A stretch of DNA of 64,000 bases. It comes from Oxalobacter aliiformigenes (GTDB lineage: Bacteria; Pseudomonadota; Gammaproteobacteria; Burkholderiales; Burkholderiaceae_D). The notes below the pieces were generated by a model that saw nothing but the letters and a program-made list of their open reading frames with translations, was not told where the DNA came from and did not search any database. The stretch covers positions 744,001 to 808,000 of the forward strand of contig NZ_CP098252.1 of assembly GCF_027116575.1 (NCBI RefSeq). The letters run 5' to 3'. The position numbers and the translations under genes were made by a program. Position 1 is the stretch's first letter, and each line of letters begins with the position of its first letter. Positions 48,113-58,375 of the stretch are shown here, piece after piece.

Positions 48113-49777
48113 ATGTCATTTTTGAAGCTCGGTAAGGAATATACCGTAGCTGGCGAAGGGTTCAATCGCTGGCTGGTACCTACTTCCGCATTGATGATTC
48201 ATCTATGCGTAGGTATGGGCTACGGTATGTCCGTGTTCTGGTTGCCTATGTCCCGGCTGGTCGGTGTATCGCAAGGTCTCGGCAAATCTCTGGCATGTCC
48301 TGCGGACATGAGTCTTTTCAGCCAATTGTTCACGACCCAGTGTGACTGGAAAGTCGTGATGTGCAGCGTCATTTTCGGTATCCTGTTCTTCATGCTCGGT
48401 ACGACGACCGCCATTTTGGGCAACTGGCTGGAACATGTCGGCCCGCGCAAATGCGGACTGGCTTCCTGCTGCTGCTTCTGTTTCTTCTTCTTCATGCTGT
48501 CGCTGGCGACCTTTACCCACCAGCTGTGGATCGCATGGCTGTCCGCGATTATCGGCGGTATCGGTCTGGGGCTGGGCTACATTACGCCGGTTTCCACGCT
48601 GATCAAATGGTTCCCTGACCGTGTCGGTATGGCAACAGGTATGGCTGTCGGCGGTTTCGGTGGCGGTGCCATGGTCGGCGCTCCTCTGGCACAGAAACTG
48701 ATCGGCTTTTTCGGAACGGAAACGTCTGTCGGTCTGTGGCAGGCGTTTTTTGTCATGGCTTGCTGTTATACGGTCATGATGCTTCTGGGATGTTTTACCA
48801 TCAAGGTCGCACCGTCCGGATACAAACCGGCCGGCTGGGTGCCGAAAAATACCGGTAACATGGTTGACGACGGTCACGGTGGACTGATCGAGGCTTCTTC
48901 TTTCAACGTCGAAACGAGCAAGGCGGTCAGAACACCGCAGTTCTGGTTCTGCTGGTTCATGCTTTTCCTGAATATCGCAGCCGGTATCGGTGTTCTGGCG
49001 ATGGCTTCCCCGCTGCTTCAGGAAGTGTTTGCCGGTAACCTGATCGGTATGCCGGGAGTTCCGTTTGACCAGCTGACCGATGCCCAGAAAGGACAGGTGG
49101 CCATGATCGCAGCCGGCTTTACCGGTCTGCTGTCGCTGTTCAATATCGGTGGTCGTGTTGTATGGGCGTCCCTGTCCGACAAACTGGGCCGCAAGACGGT
49201 TTATTTCATTTATTCCATTGTGGGCGCCATTCTGTACGCATCGATCCCGACTCTGGCTTCCTCGCTGAACCTGGTTCTGTTCCTGTGTGCGGTCTGCGTC
49301 TGCATTTCCTTCTACGGCGGTGGCTTCTCCACGATTCCGGCCTATCTTGCCGACCTGTTCGGTACCCAGTTCGTCGGTGCGATTCACGGTCGTTTGCTGA
49401 CAGCATGGTCTACGGCAGGTCTGTTGTCTCCGTTGCTGATCAACATCATCCGTGACATGCAGCTGAATGCCGGTGTCGCCAAGGCACAGGCCTATTCCGT
49501 CACGCTGTATATCATGGCCTGTTTCCTGGTTATCGAATTCTTCTTCGCTCTCTTGATCCGTCCGGTCAACAGCAAGTACTACATGACTGAAGAAGAAGTC
49601 AAGGCGGTCAAGGCCGCTCTGGAAGAAAAGGTTGCCAAGGCACAGGCTTCCGGTGTCGTTCCTCCGGCAAAACCGACTTCGGGCGGTACAATGGTTATCT
49701 GCTGGCTGATCGTGGGTATTCCGCTGGTCTGGGGTATTTACCAGGTCGCCCTGCAAACGGCCAAGATGTTTGCCTGA
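48113..49777 (+). CDS. Oxalate/formate antiporter (OFA) family MFS transporter, long form
   Basis: This 554-residue major facilitator protein has 12 or more membrane helices. OFA-type features include GLGLGYITPVSTLIKWFPDRVGMATGMAVGGFGGGAM, the AVRTPQFWFCWFML entry to the second half, GRVVWASLSDKLGRKTVYF and GAIHGRLLTAWSTAGLLSPL. It is more than 130 residues longer than the classical 418-residue OxlT of Oxalobacter: extra sequence with Cys lies between helices one and two, and a final helix (VICWLIVGIPLVWGIYQVAL) is added. Helix three is unusual, with C114, C119-121 and C123. Strong ribosome binding site AAGGAGAG. Codon choice (GGT, CTG, CGT) suggests high expression. Exact substrate is uncertain: oxalate, formate or another small carboxylate. 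Confidence 0.9.
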   Translation: MSFLKLGKEYTVAGEGFNRWLVPTSALMIHLCVGMGYGMSVFWLPMSRLVGVSQGLGKSLACPADMSLFSQLFTTQCDWKVVMCSVIFGILFFMLGTTTAILGNWLEHVGPRKCGLASCCCFCFFFFMLSLATFTHQLWIAWLSAIIGGIGLGLGYITPVSTLIKWFPDRVGMATGMAVGGFGGGAMVGAPLAQKLIGFFGTETSVGLWQAFFVMACCYTVMMLLGCFTIKVAPSGYKPAGWVPKNTGNMVDDGHGGLIEASSFNVETSKAVRTPQFWFCWFMLFLNIAAGIGVLAMASPLLQEVFAGNLIGMPGVPFDQLTDAQKGQVAMIAAGFTGLLSLFNIGGRVVWASLSDKLGRKTVYFIYSIVGAILYASIPTLASSLNLVLFLCAVCVCISFYGGGFSTIPAYLADLFGTQFVGAIHGRLLTAWSTAGLLSPLLINIIRDMQLNAGVAKAQAYSVTLYIMACFLVIEFFFALLIRPVNSKYYMTEEEVKAVKAALEEKVAKAQASGVVPPAKPTSGGTMVICWLIVGIPLVWGIYQVALQTAKMFA

Positions 49778-49788
49778 TGATCTTGTGA

Positions 49789-49809
49789 CAGCCTGAATAT
49801 CGGGCTGTC
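49789..49809 (+). terminator. Small hairpin after the OFA transporter gene
   Basis: ACAGCC-N9-GGGCTGT lies 12 bp after the stop, in front of the stronger terminator; possibly an RNA-stabilising 3' stem. Confidence 0.4.
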
Positions 49810-49819
49810 CCCTTTGCCG

Positions 49820-49853
49820 ATGTCCGCATGGTTTTTGCCATGCGGACATTTTT
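49820..49853 (+). terminator. Rho-independent terminator of the OFA transporter gene
   Basis: ATGTCCGCATGG and CCATGCGGACAT form a 12-bp stem with a T-rich loop, followed by TTTTTG. Confidence 0.9.
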
Positions 49854-50111
49854 GTTTTCCGGTGTGGTGGTGCCACAGACGGGAATCGGGTGTGGTAACG
49901 ATGTTTTCGCCTCTCGCCTGTCGGGGCGATGGTGGTCGTGTTTACCGGAGAGTGCGCGGTTTTTGGGAATCGTTGCGTAACGACTTCCGTATTTCATGCC
50001 GCTGCGGTACGGGTTCTTTTCAGGATTGGCGAATAATAACGGGAAGGAGTGCGCTAAGAACGCTTCTGACGGGGTAAAATAGCCATTTCGTTTATTCATT
50101 CTGTTTTCATC

Positions 50112-51500
50112 ATGACTGTAAGAACTCGTTTTGCACCGAGCCCGACCGGTTTCCTGCATCTGGGCGGTGCCCGCACAGCTTTGTATTCATGGGCTTATGC
50201 CCGTCATCACGGTGGCAAATTCATATTGCGTATCGAGGATACCGATCTCGAACGTTCCACCCCCGAAGCGGTGCAGGCCATTCTTGACGGAATGAAATGG
50301 CTGAATCTGGAACATGATGAAGGTCCTTTTTACCAGATGAAGAGGATGGACCGTTACCGTGAAGTCATTGACCAGATGCTGGAAAAGGGGACGGCTTATT
50401 ACTGTTATTGTACGCCCGAGGAACTGAACGCCATGCGCGAACGCCAGAAAGCGGCAGGCGAAAGCCCGCGTTATGACGGAACCTGGCGGCCGGAACCGGG
50501 CAAGACTCTGCCACCGGTGCCGGTTGGCGTCAATCCGGTCGTCCGCTTCAAAAATCCGGTAGAAGGGGTGGTGACCTGGAATGACCGTGTCAAGGGAGAG
50601 ATCACGATTTCCAACAGCCAGCTTGATGATCTGATTATCGCCCGTTCGGATGGAACGCCGACTTACAATTTCTGTGTGGTGGTGGATGACTGGGATATGG
50701 GGATTACCCATGTCATCCGGGGGGACGATCATGTCAACAATACTCCGCGCCAGATCAATATTCTGAAGGCACTTGAAGCACCTGTTCCGGAATATGCCCA
50801 TTTGCCGATGATTCTGGGTGATGACGGTGAAAAGCTGTCCAAACGGCATGGTGCGGTTTCCGTGATGGAATATCCGGCTGCCGGTTATCTGCCGGAAGCG
50901 ATGCTGAATTATCTGGCCCGTCTCGGCTGGAGTCACGGTGACGATGAAATTTTTTCGATGGAACAGTTTTGCGAATGGTTCGATTTCGACCATCTGTCGT
51001 CGTCGGCTTCGCAGTTCAATACGGAAAAACTGAACTGGCTGAACAATCACTATATCCGGCAAGCCGATGATGCCAGACTGGAAGCGCTTGTCCGTCCACA
51101 GCTCGAAAGTATGGGGGTGAAGCTGGAAAACGGTCCGGCCTTGCAGGATGTGATCGCCCTGATGAAAGACCGGGTGAATACGGTCAATGAACTGGCGAAT
51201 GCTTCGCTGATGTTTTACCGGGAACCTGATCCCGATCCGGAATTGCTCAGGCAGCATCTGACGGATGCGGCACGGTCGGCCCTGAAAGAATATGCCGCCA
51301 ATATCGGAACGATCGAGTGGAAGCGCGAGGCGCTTTCGGCGATGATGAAGGGATTGCTGAAACAGAACAAGATGAAGATGCCGCAGGTCGCCATGCCGTT
51401 GCGTCTTCTTCTGACCGGGCAGCTGCATACTCCGTCGATTGATGCGGTTGTCTGTCTTTTCGGCAGGGAGAAGGTATTGTCCCGTCTGAAAGACCTGTAA
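50112..51500 (+). CDS. gltX: Glutamyl-tRNA synthetase
   Basis: The 462-residue class I synthetase has an HIGH-type motif in [21 protein letters not shown] and the KMSKS-type [11 protein letters not shown]. Its C-terminal helical cage (anticodon-binding domain) ends KVLSRLKDL. It charges tRNA-Glu, two copies of which lie 280-450 bp downstream. Together with GatCAB in this window it may also feed the Gln-tRNA route; a discriminating versus non-discriminating GltX cannot be told here. Confidence 0.97.
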   Translation: MTVRTRFAPSPTGFLHLGGARTALYSWAYARHHGGKFILRIEDTDLERSTPEAVQAILDGMKWLNLEHDEGPFYQMKRMDRYREVIDQMLEKGTAYYCYCTPEELNAMRERQKAAGESPRYDGTWRPEPGKTLPPVPVGVNPVVRFKNPVEGVVTWNDRVKGEITISNSQLDDLIIARSDGTPTYNFCVVVDDWDMGITHVIRGDDHVNNTPRQINILKALEAPVPEYAHLPMILGDDGEKLSKRHGAVSVMEYPAAGYLPEAMLNYLARLGWSHGDDEIFSMEQFCEWFDFDHLSSSASQFNTEKLNWLNNHYIRQADDARLEALVRPQLESMGVKLENGPALQDVIALMKDRVNTVNELANASLMFYREPDPDPELLRQHLTDAARSALKEYAANIGTIEWKREALSAMMKGLLKQNKMKMPQVAMPLRLLLTGQLHTPSIDAVVCLFGREKVLSRLKDL

Positions 51501-51636
51501 AGGGATTGCACAGGAAAACCGGTGGCATGGCGGGTCTTTTTCCCCGATTTTCCCGGTCATTCCGGTGTATTGCAGGGAGATGACATTGTCCGAAAAGAAG
51601 GTCACTGTATGATATCTGCAAAATTGCACACGAAAA

Positions 51637-51666
51637 TTGTCAAAAAAGGAAAATTTTTGCTATAAT
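51637..51666 (+). promoter_or_regulatory. Strong promoter of the tRNA cluster (extended -10)
   Basis: TTGTCA (51637-51642), an 18-bp spacer, and TATAAT (51661-51666) preceded by TGC, an extended -10. The first tRNA starts 15 bp downstream. Confidence 0.85.
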
Positions 51667-51681
51667 CCTTTGCCTGCATTC

Positions 51682-51757
<76 letters not shown>

Positions 51758-51776
51758 GAAAGCAGTAAACGGATGT

Positions 51777-51852
51777 GTCTCCATCGTCTAGAGGCCTAGG
51801 ACACCACCCTTTCACGGTGGGAACAGGGGTTCGAATCCCCTTGGAGATGCCA
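51777..51852 (+). tRNA. tRNA-Glu (anticodon TTC), first copy
   Basis: Acceptor stem GTCTCCA/TGGAGAT, anticodon stem CCACC/GGTGG with loop CTTTCAC (anticodon TTC), T-loop GGTTCGAATCC and encoded CCA. It starts 19 bp after tRNA-Ala. Confidence 0.97.
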
Positions 51853-51877
51853 TCTTCCGGTTTATGTTGTTTTTTGT

Positions 51878-51953
51878 GTCTCCATCGTCTAGAGGCCTAG
51901 GACACCACCCTTTCACGGTGGGAACAGGGGTTCGAATCCCCTTGGAGATGCCA
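51878..51953 (+). tRNA. tRNA-Glu (anticodon TTC), second identical copy
   Basis: Identical over all 76 bases to the copy at 51777-51852, with 25 bp between them. A recent tandem duplication in the same transcription unit. Confidence 0.97.
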
Positions 51954-52074
51954 TTCTTTCCTGCCTGTTTTTTTCACTGTTTTCATTTCGGAATGGTATC
52001 TGCCGATGTCCAGTCATGCCGTCTTGCCGAAAATCCACTACAATAACACGTTTCGCCTTTCCTTTTAATTGATC

Positions 52075-53325
52075 ATGCGACGTTTAACCAAAACGGGATC
52101 TTCCAAACTCAACGCAGACAGCCAGCGTCTGGTTTCGCTTGCCCTGGAGATGTTTTATGCTTCCAGCTTCCTGGAAAGCGAGTTTTGCCGCAAAAAACTG
52201 GAAGTTCTGGTTTTCCGGTTGTTGCAGGCCAGAAAACAGGCAGTTTTAAACGATGCCATTGAGTATCTGTTCACGACGGATATGGAAGCGTACAACTGCC
52301 TTCTTGAAGTGGCGGAAGCGCTGAGCGAATCGGCAGTTATCGAGGAAGACGGCAAAAAATACCAGGTTTTGCTGGTTGCTGTTCCTGTTCTGGCATGGAC
52401 CCGTTTTTCCATCGCATCAGGCACGCTGGCGCCTGAACAGATCGAGGCGATATCCAGCCGTTTCGCCCGTCTGATTCTGGCCGATGATGTCCGGTTTGCC
52501 ATGGCACCCGGCCTTTATGCGGTCGATCAGTTGCCTTATTCGCATGTCGACGTGATGGCGGTGACGCAGGGATTGGTCCAGTCGGTTGTCCAGGGATCGC
52601 GTTTCGAGCTGGCGTCCAAACAGGAGACCGTTCCGTTTCTGGCGGATGGGCGTTATCTCTTGGCAGCCGTTATGGCCCGGGAAGGTACGCCGCTTTTCCG
52701 CTGGCAGTCCATACCCGATCCGGCCGGGTTCGAAACGGTCAGGGAAGAATGCCTGAAGCTTTGGCAGCATGAAATCATGCCGATCATGTCGGAAATTCTG
52801 CCGGGGTGCAATCTGGAACTGCTTTTGCCGGGCGGTTTTTTCAATACATGCCGGAAAGTGGATCAGGCAATCAGGCCTTCGACGATCAAGGCGGCGGTTC
52901 ACTATCTGGTTCATGCGCTCGATACACAGCCGGAAAAACTCGGTGCGGTCGTCGGCGGGTTCGGAAAGGATCTGGACGGCACGCAGGTCGAGGAATACCG
53001 TATCAGTTTCTATCGCAAGGATAACGGAAAGATCGTTTACGGCATCGTCTGGCCGGTTTACGGAGCGGAAGAAGTGGATGGCATGAATTTCCCTTCGCAA
53101 CTGGAGGGCCATTCGGGTGCATTGTCCCGCAAGGGAGGCAAGCAGTTGCTGCAGATATTCCAGTTATTGCGCGAACTGGGGATATCGTATGAGAAAACGG
53201 CCGTCGAGCGTTTTGCGATGGAGTTTTGCGAGGATTGCGGCGCACCGTTGTTTGCCGATACGAACGGCGAACTGGTTCATGCCGAGATGCCTGAAGATGC
53301 CAGAAAGGAAACGCGGTTGCACTGA
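52075..53325 (+). CDS. DUF2863 family protein
   Basis: The 416-residue soluble protein begins MRRLTKTGSSKLNADSQRLVSLALEM at ATG 52075. Its alpha-helical N-terminal third (LEVLVFRLLQARKQAVLNDAIEYL) and C-terminal C-E-D-C-G pair (EFCEDCGAPLFA) resemble DUF2863 proteins, which are largely limited to Burkholderiales and have no known function. There is no signal peptide or membrane helix. The C-terminal CxxC could bind metal. It stands alone after the tRNA cluster; moaC converges on it from the right. Confidence 0.82.
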   Translation: MRRLTKTGSSKLNADSQRLVSLALEMFYASSFLESEFCRKKLEVLVFRLLQARKQAVLNDAIEYLFTTDMEAYNCLLEVAEALSESAVIEEDGKKYQVLLVAVPVLAWTRFSIASGTLAPEQIEAISSRFARLILADDVRFAMAPGLYAVDQLPYSHVDVMAVTQGLVQSVVQGSRFELASKQETVPFLADGRYLLAAVMAREGTPLFRWQSIPDPAGFETVREECLKLWQHEIMPIMSEILPGCNLELLLPGGFFNTCRKVDQAIRPSTIKAAVHYLVHALDTQPEKLGAVVGGFGKDLDGTQVEEYRISFYRKDNGKIVYGIVWPVYGAEEVDGMNFPSQLEGHSGALSRKGGKQLLQIFQLLRELGISYEKTAVERFAMEFCEDCGAPLFADTNGELVHAEMPEDARKETRLH

Positions 53326-53473
53326 TTGCCGTGTGTGCCAAATGCCGTATATTCCGGGGTGATGTGGTCTGCTGTCCGAAAACGATCCGGTCCGGGAAAA
53401 AAGAAGTCCCGGTTTCGCTTTTCGGACTGCCTGCAGAAAAATCAGAAGGCAAAGGTAACAGCAGACTGTTTTT

Positions 53474-53983
53474 TCAGTTCCGGTTTTCCGCGTTCCATGT
53501 GCCTGTTTTCCCACCGCTTTTTTCAAGAAGCCGGACATCCGTAATCGTCATTCCCCTGTCGATGGCTTTAAGCATATCGTAAATCGTCAGCAGACCGGTC
53601 TGGACTGCAGTAAGCGCTTCCATTTCCACGCCGGTCTTGCCGACCGTTTCCGTTCTTGCCTGGCAAAGAATGCTGTTTTCGGTTATGGTGAAATCGACCG
53701 TCACCCGGGTGAGTGCGACAGGGTGGCAAAGCGGAATCAGATCGGATGTCCGTTTGGCTCCCATGATGGCGGCGACTCTGGCGATTCCCAGAACATCGCC
53801 TTTATCCGCAGTATGGTTTTCGACGACAGCCAGCGTTTCCGGTTTCATCCGGATGGTTCCGCAGGCGATGGCGATACGGTGTGTTTCGGATTTGCCGCCG
53901 ACATCGACCATGTGCGCTTTGCCCGATGTATCGAAATGGGTCAGCTGATTTTTGTCGTTTTCAACAGGTTTTTTTTGTGGCAT
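53474..53983 (-). CDS. moaC: Cyclic pyranopterin monophosphate synthase accessory protein MoaC
   Basis: MoaC acts with MoaA in the first step of molybdenum cofactor synthesis. Starting at ATG 53983 ([18 protein letters not shown]), the 169-residue protein has the hallmark [49 protein letters not shown] and [15 protein letters not shown]. The long open frame upstream of this start is antisense to the M48 protease gene and is ignored. Mo-cofactor fits formate dehydrogenase use. It is divergent from the protease gene, with 99 bp between starts. Confidence 0.96.
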   Translation of the reverse strand: MPQKKPVENDKNQLTHFDTSGKAHMVDVGGKSETHRIAIACGTIRMKPETLAVVENHTADKGDVLGIARVAAIMGAKRTSDLIPLCHPVALTRVTVDFTITENSILCQARTETVGKTGVEMEALTAVQTGLLTIYDMLKAIDRGMTITDVRLLEKSGGKTGTWNAENRN

Positions 53984-54082
53984 AAAGAACGTGGCCGGTA
54001 ATGGGATATTGTGTGAAATGTTTGCAAAGTACCGGTATGATATCACTTTGACCGAATGATCAACTTGAGCGCCGATGAGGGT

Positions 54083-55570
54083 ATGAAACGATTTTTCAAA
54101 CGGCTTGTTGTACCGCTGGCCGCTGTTTTCTGCTTGCAGATGCCGGTTGCGCTTGCGCAGTCGGATATTCCCAGTCTCGGCGATACGGCACGGGCTGAAT
54201 TGTCTCCGGCAGCCGAATATCAGCTGGGCAAGGAAATCATGGGACAGGTCAGAAGCGATCCGGCTTATGTCAACGATCCGGTCCTGACGGAATATCTGAG
54301 CAATCTGGGCAACAGACTGGTTTCTGCCGATACACAGACCCGGGGTGAACTGACGAACGATTTCACGTTTTTCGCCGTTCGCGATCCGACATTGAATGCG
54401 TTTGCTTTTCCTGGCGGTTTTATCGGGGTACATACAGGATTGTTGCTGGCGACCCAGAGCGAATCGGAACTCGCTTCCGTGCTTTCTCACGAAATCGGCC
54501 ACGTTTCCCAGCGGCATATCGCCCGGATGCTGAGCCAGCAAAAGCAGGATATCCTGATTCCGATTGCCACGACGGCGCTGGCGATTCTGGCTGCCTCGGC
54601 AGGGGGAGATGCGGCAGGGGCTGTTCTGATGGGCGGTCAGGGATATGCGATCCAGAAACAGATCAATTTTACACGGGACGCCGAAAAGGAAGCGGACCGG
54701 GTCGGTTTCCAGATTCTGAAAAATGCGGGTTTCGATACGACTGGCATGACTTCCTTTTTCCAGCGCATGCAGACGGCGACACGTACCTATAGCGATGCAC
54801 CGTCGCCCTATCTCCGGACTCACCCGTTGACATCCGAACGTATTGCCGATATTGATGCCCGGGTCCGGCGCGAGCCTTATCGCCAGCATGCCGACAGTCT
54901 GGATTTTTTCCTGATGCGGGCAAAAGCCCGGCTTGTCCAGGACGATAGCGAACCGGCCTTGCAGACGGCAGCGGCGGTTTTCGAGGAGCAGATCAAAAGC
55001 GGCAGCAAGCTTTATATGGCGGCCGGGAATTACGGACTGGCTCTGATTGCGTTGCACCGGAAAGATATCGCTGAGGCGAAAACCCGTTTGCAGCAGGTGA
55101 AAAAAACGGTCGGCGAGGCGGCGGCCCGACAGAGTCTGGCATTGAACAGTCTGGCTATCGAAATCATGTTGGCTTCCAACCAGACGGCTGACGCTGTGCG
55201 TGAGGCACGTGCGGCGATTGCCCGTTTTCCGTCTTCACGGGCACTGGCGCATCAGTATGCCAATGCCCTGTATATGTCCCGGCAATATGGCGAAGCAGCC
55301 AAATTCCTGAGAAAACAGGTCCAGATGTATCGTGAGGATCCTGTTTTGCAGCGGCAACTGGCTAGGGTCTATGATGCGCAGGGCAAAAGGGCGCTGATGC
55401 ATATGGCGATGGCGGAGTCGTATAGTCTGACAGGAGCCTATTCGGCAGCTCTGGAACAGCTGGATCTGGCAAGAAAGGCAAAGGATGTGACTTTTTACGA
55501 TCAGTCGGTCATTGATGCCAGGGAAAGGGAATGGAAAGCGATTGTCCGGGATGATCTGAAGAAGCGCTAA
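54083..55570 (+). CDS. M48 family zinc metalloprotease with TPR repeats (BepA-like)
   Basis: A periplasmic quality-control protease of 495 residues from ATG 54083 ([25 protein letters not shown]), whose start is a signal peptide. The zinc motif is HEIGH within [12 protein letters not shown], and the third ligand Glu is in [14 protein letters not shown]-terminal TPR-like half begins near residue 290 ([18 protein letters not shown]) and ends [12 protein letters not shown]. In E. coli the homologue BepA degrades stalled LptD and BamA substrates. Ribosome binding site GATGAGGG. Confidence 0.94.
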   Translation: MKRFFKRLVVPLAAVFCLQMPVALAQSDIPSLGDTARAELSPAAEYQLGKEIMGQVRSDPAYVNDPVLTEYLSNLGNRLVSADTQTRGELTNDFTFFAVRDPTLNAFAFPGGFIGVHTGLLLATQSESELASVLSHEIGHVSQRHIARMLSQQKQDILIPIATTALAILAASAGGDAAGAVLMGGQGYAIQKQINFTRDAEKEADRVGFQILKNAGFDTTGMTSFFQRMQTATRTYSDAPSPYLRTHPLTSERIADIDARVRREPYRQHADSLDFFLMRAKARLVQDDSEPALQTAAAVFEEQIKSGSKLYMAAGNYGLALIALHRKDIAEAKTRLQQVKKTVGEAAARQSLALNSLAIEIMLASNQTADAVREARAAIARFPSSRALAHQYANALYMSRQYGEAAKFLRKQVQMYREDPVLQRQLARVYDAQGKRALMHMAMAESYSLTGAYSAALEQLDLARKAKDVTFYDQSVIDAREREWKAIVRDDLKKR

Positions 55571-55615
55571 CGGGTATGGCGATGTTTGTCCTGTATGTCC
55601 CGAACTCGTGAAACA

Positions 55616-55647
55616 GAAAAACCGCCAGAAAATCTGGCGGTTTTTTC
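55616..55647 (+). terminator. Rho-independent terminator between the M48 protease gene and rhlE
   Basis: AAAAACCGCCAGA and TCTGGCGGTTTTTT form the stem; A- and T-runs on both sides make it suited to the convergent pair. Confidence 0.88.
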
Positions 55648-55699
55648 ATGGATGAAGGACTGTTGTATCCTGCCGGAAGCGGGCTGTATCCGGAAGCGT

Positions 55700-57079
55700 T
55701 CAGGCCGCCTGTCGGTTCTCGGCTTTTCTGCTTCGTTGTGTCCGTCCGCTCCGTCCGTTTTTTTGTGCGGCTGACGGCTGGCCGAAATGGCGTTGTCCCG
55801 CTTTGGCCGCGTGTTTTTTGGTACCCGGTTTCCAGTTCGGCTTGCGTCTGGAAGGGGCTGCCTTGAACGTCATTTTGGGTTCGAATCCTTCGATGACGTT
55901 GACGGGAATACTCTGTTTGGTAAAGCGTTCTATTCGCCGGATAATCGTGCTGTCGCTGTGGCTGACCAGTGAAATGGCCAGTCCGTGGCGTCCGGCACGG
56001 CCGGTCCGACCGATGCGGTGAACGTAATCTTCGGGGAATTTCGGCAGATCATAGTTGAAAACGTGGGTGATCGCCGGGATATCGATGCCCCTTGCCGCGA
56101 CATCGGTGGCAACCAGTATCCTGATTTTACCGCTGCGCAGTCTGGCCAGTGTCCTGTTGCGCGCACTTTGTGGCATGTCGCCATGTAATGCTGCCGTGGA
56201 GAAACCGGCAATGGCAAGCCTGTCTGCCACCTGATCGGCATCCCGTTTGGTGGCAGTGAATACGACAGCTTGTCCCAGTGAACGGTCGTGCAGCCAATGA
56301 TCGAGCAAACGGTTCTTGTGTGGCAGATCGTCCACGAAATGGATCATCTGTTCGATGTTTTCGTGACGCTTTTCCAAAGAGGCGATGTGAACCGATTCGG
56401 CATCATGAGTTACCTTTTTTGCCATGTTGCCGACAATGCCATCCAGCGTGGCGGAAAAAAGCATGGTCTGGCGCGTTTCCGGTGTGGCGGCGATGATGGT
56501 TTCGATATCTTCGATGAATCCCATGTCGAGCATGCGGTCGGCTTCATCCAGAACCAGTATGTCAAGCTGGTCGAAACGGATTTTGCCGGATTGCATGTGA
56601 TCGATCAGACGTCCCGGTGTAGCCACCAGAATATCGGGATTTTTGGCCAGAAGCTGCATTTGTTTGGGATAGGGCATGCCTCCGAGAATGGCGATAGTCC
56701 GGATATGTTTCAGATATGCACTGTATTGTTCGGCAGAAGCCACGATTTGCGAAGCCAGCTCGCGTGTCGGTGTCAGAACGAGCATTTTCGGCCGGGCCGC
56801 TTTAAAGCGGAGCTTTTCTCCTTTTGTTCTGGAGGATTGCCGCTGTTGATTCAGGGTTTTCCCGGTTTTTTCGGGAAAATGCTGCATGGCAAAGCGGTGC
56901 AGGGCCGGAAGCATGAATGCGGCGGTTTTGCCGGAACCGGTTTGTGAAGAAACCAGCAGGTCTTTTCCGTTTATGGCTGGCGGGATGGCTTTTGTCTGGA
57001 CAGGGGTCGGTTGGTCGTAATGGATGTCGGCAAGTGCCTTCAGGATCAGCGGATGCAGTCCCAGTGTTTCAAATGTCAT
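55700..57079 (-). CDS. rhlE: DEAD-box RNA helicase RhlE-type
   Basis: The start at ATG 57079 (MTFETLGLHPLILKALADIHYD) gives 459 residues; an upstream in-frame extension is Ser-rich and unlike the family. The helicase motifs are in order: Q-motif (PTPVQ), I (SSQTGSGKTAAF), Ia (PTRELASQ), II (VLDEADRM), III (SATL), V (ATDVAARGID) and VI (HRIGRTGRAG). A basic tail rich in Arg/Lys follows residue 380. RhlE proteins assist ribosome assembly and RNA decay, often under cold stress. The name is by resemblance; DbpA and SrmB are more distant. Confidence 0.93.
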   Translation of the reverse strand: MTFETLGLHPLILKALADIHYDQPTPVQTKAIPPAINGKDLLVSSQTGSGKTAAFMLPALHRFAMQHFPEKTGKTLNQQRQSSRTKGEKLRFKAARPKMLVLTPTRELASQIVASAEQYSAYLKHIRTIAILGGMPYPKQMQLLAKNPDILVATPGRLIDHMQSGKIRFDQLDILVLDEADRMLDMGFIEDIETIIAATPETRQTMLFSATLDGIVGNMAKKVTHDAESVHIASLEKRHENIEQMIHFVDDLPHKNRLLDHWLHDRSLGQAVVFTATKRDADQVADRLAIAGFSTAALHGDMPQSARNRTLARLRSGKIRILVATDVAARGIDIPAITHVFNYDLPKFPEDYVHRIGRTGRAGRHGLAISLVSHSDSTIIRRIERFTKQSIPVNVIEGFEPKMTFKAAPSRRKPNWKPGTKKHAAKAGQRHFGQPSAAQKNGRSGRTQRSRKAENRQAA

Positions 57080-57275
57080 TTTTTCTCTCGATGAAGACGA
57101 TGATTTTCCTTTTGGGAAAACAAAACGGCAATGCCTTGCACAGGCGGCGAAATAGTCTGAAGAAAAATTTCGGCACAAAAGCTTTGCGCCGGAACCGTGT
57201 CTGGAAACACAAAAGGCGGAAGGGCTTTATGACATATGCATGAAATCATGCAAAGGCTGGCAATGCCACTAAATA

Positions 57276-57304
57276 TTCAGGCAGGAAGTTCGTTCCTGCC
57301 TGAA
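57276..57304. repeat. 12-bp stem inverted repeat downstream of fabI
   Basis: TTCAGGCAGGAA and TTCCTGCCTGAA pair around GTTCG. On the minus strand, where fabI ends 64 bp upstream, the following T-tract is weak (ATATTT), so termination is possible but not certain. Confidence 0.6.
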
Positions 57305-57367
57305 AAAAACATTATACCAGTTATCCGGTTTTTCCGGCGGGATATTCCGGATTATTTCGGCGTGCCG

Positions 57368-58177
57368 TCAGGCGTGGTCTTTCTGGGCGATGACACCATC
57401 GGTATTCAGTCCCATGACATGGGAGAATCCGCCGTCCACATAGGTGATTTCGCCGGTGATTCCGGAAGCCAGGTCTGACAGAAGAAATGCCGCAGCATTG
57501 CCGATTTCCTCAATGGTGACGTTACGGCGCAACGGTGCGTTCTTGGCGACGAAATTCAGCAGGATATTGAAGTCGCGGATGCCACTGGCCGCGATGGTCT
57601 TGACCGGACCGGCGGAGATGGCATTGACGCGGACACCGTGTTTGCCCAGCGATTCGGCCATGTAGCGGACGCTGGCTTCCAGCGATGCCTTGGCCAATCC
57701 CATGGTGTTGTAATAGGGAATGGCCCGGCTGGAACCGAGGTAGGTCAGTGCAAGCGCGGCGGAACCCGGCCCCATCAGATGACGGGCCGCCTTGACCATG
57801 GCCGGGTAGCTGTACGCGGAAATGTCGTGGGCGATTTTGAAATTTTCCCGGGTCAGGCCATCGAAGAAATCTCCGGCGATGGCTTCGCGGGGGGCGAAGC
57901 CGATTGAATGGACGAGACCATCCAGACGGCCCCAGGTTTTTCCGATTTCGGAGAAAACGTGTTCGATGTGTTCATCCTTGCCGACGTCGCATTCATAGAC
58001 CATGTCGCTGCCCAGCTCTTTTGCAAATGCGGTAATGCGATCCTTGAAACGGTCTCCGACGTAAGTAAAGGCCAGTTCAGCACCTTCGCGCCTGCACGCT
58101 TCGGCTATACCGAGTGCGATGGAACGGTTCGATAACAGACCGGTGATGAGTATTTTTTTACCTTGCAAGAAAGCCAT
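57368..58177 (-). CDS. fabI: Enoyl-[acyl-carrier-protein] reductase (NADH) FabI
   Basis: FabI catalyses the last reduction in fatty-acid elongation. The start at 58177 ([19 protein letters not shown]) gives 269 residues. Landmarks are [15 protein letters not shown] (NAD binding), [14 protein letters not shown], the catalytic Tyr-x6-Lys in [11 protein letters not shown], and [16 protein letters not shown] where triclosan resistance changes map elsewhere. Ribosome binding site GGAG. It is not in an operon; rhlE follows 290 bp later on the same strand. Confidence 0.97.
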   Translation of the reverse strand: MAFLQGKKILITGLLSNRSIALGIAEACRREGAELAFTYVGDRFKDRITAFAKELGSDMVYECDVGKDEHIEHVFSEIGKTWGRLDGLVHSIGFAPREAIAGDFFDGLTRENFKIAHDISAYSYPAMVKAARHLMGPGSAALALTYLGSSRAIPYYNTMGLAKASLEASVRYMAESLGKHGVRVNAISAGPVKTIAASGIRDFNILLNFVAKNAPLRRNVTIEEIGNAAAFLLSDLASGITGEITYVDGGFSHVMGLNTDGVIAQKDHA

Positions 58178-58375
58178 GCATGACTCCAAAACTAAACTGT
58201 ATGAAATGGATAGCCGTCATATGGACGGAAAATTCCTTGTAATAAAAATCCGTCAAACGCAATGTTTAATTTGCTGTCTGGCGGAATCTGTCTGGCAAGA
58301 TTGTAGTTCGTCAGACGGATTGCGGCAACTGTTAGATCCGGTTCGCCAGCCTATTTTATTCCCGAAATGTGGCAT

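Noticed and set aside
48203..49876. A 557-codon minus-strand frame opposite the OFA transporter
   Set aside because: Antisense shadow; low-complexity His/Arg/Gln/Asp composition, no start signal.
53474..55057. A 527-codon minus-strand frame including MoaC
   Set aside because: Only the last 169 codons are MoaC; the upstream part is antisense to the M48 protease gene.
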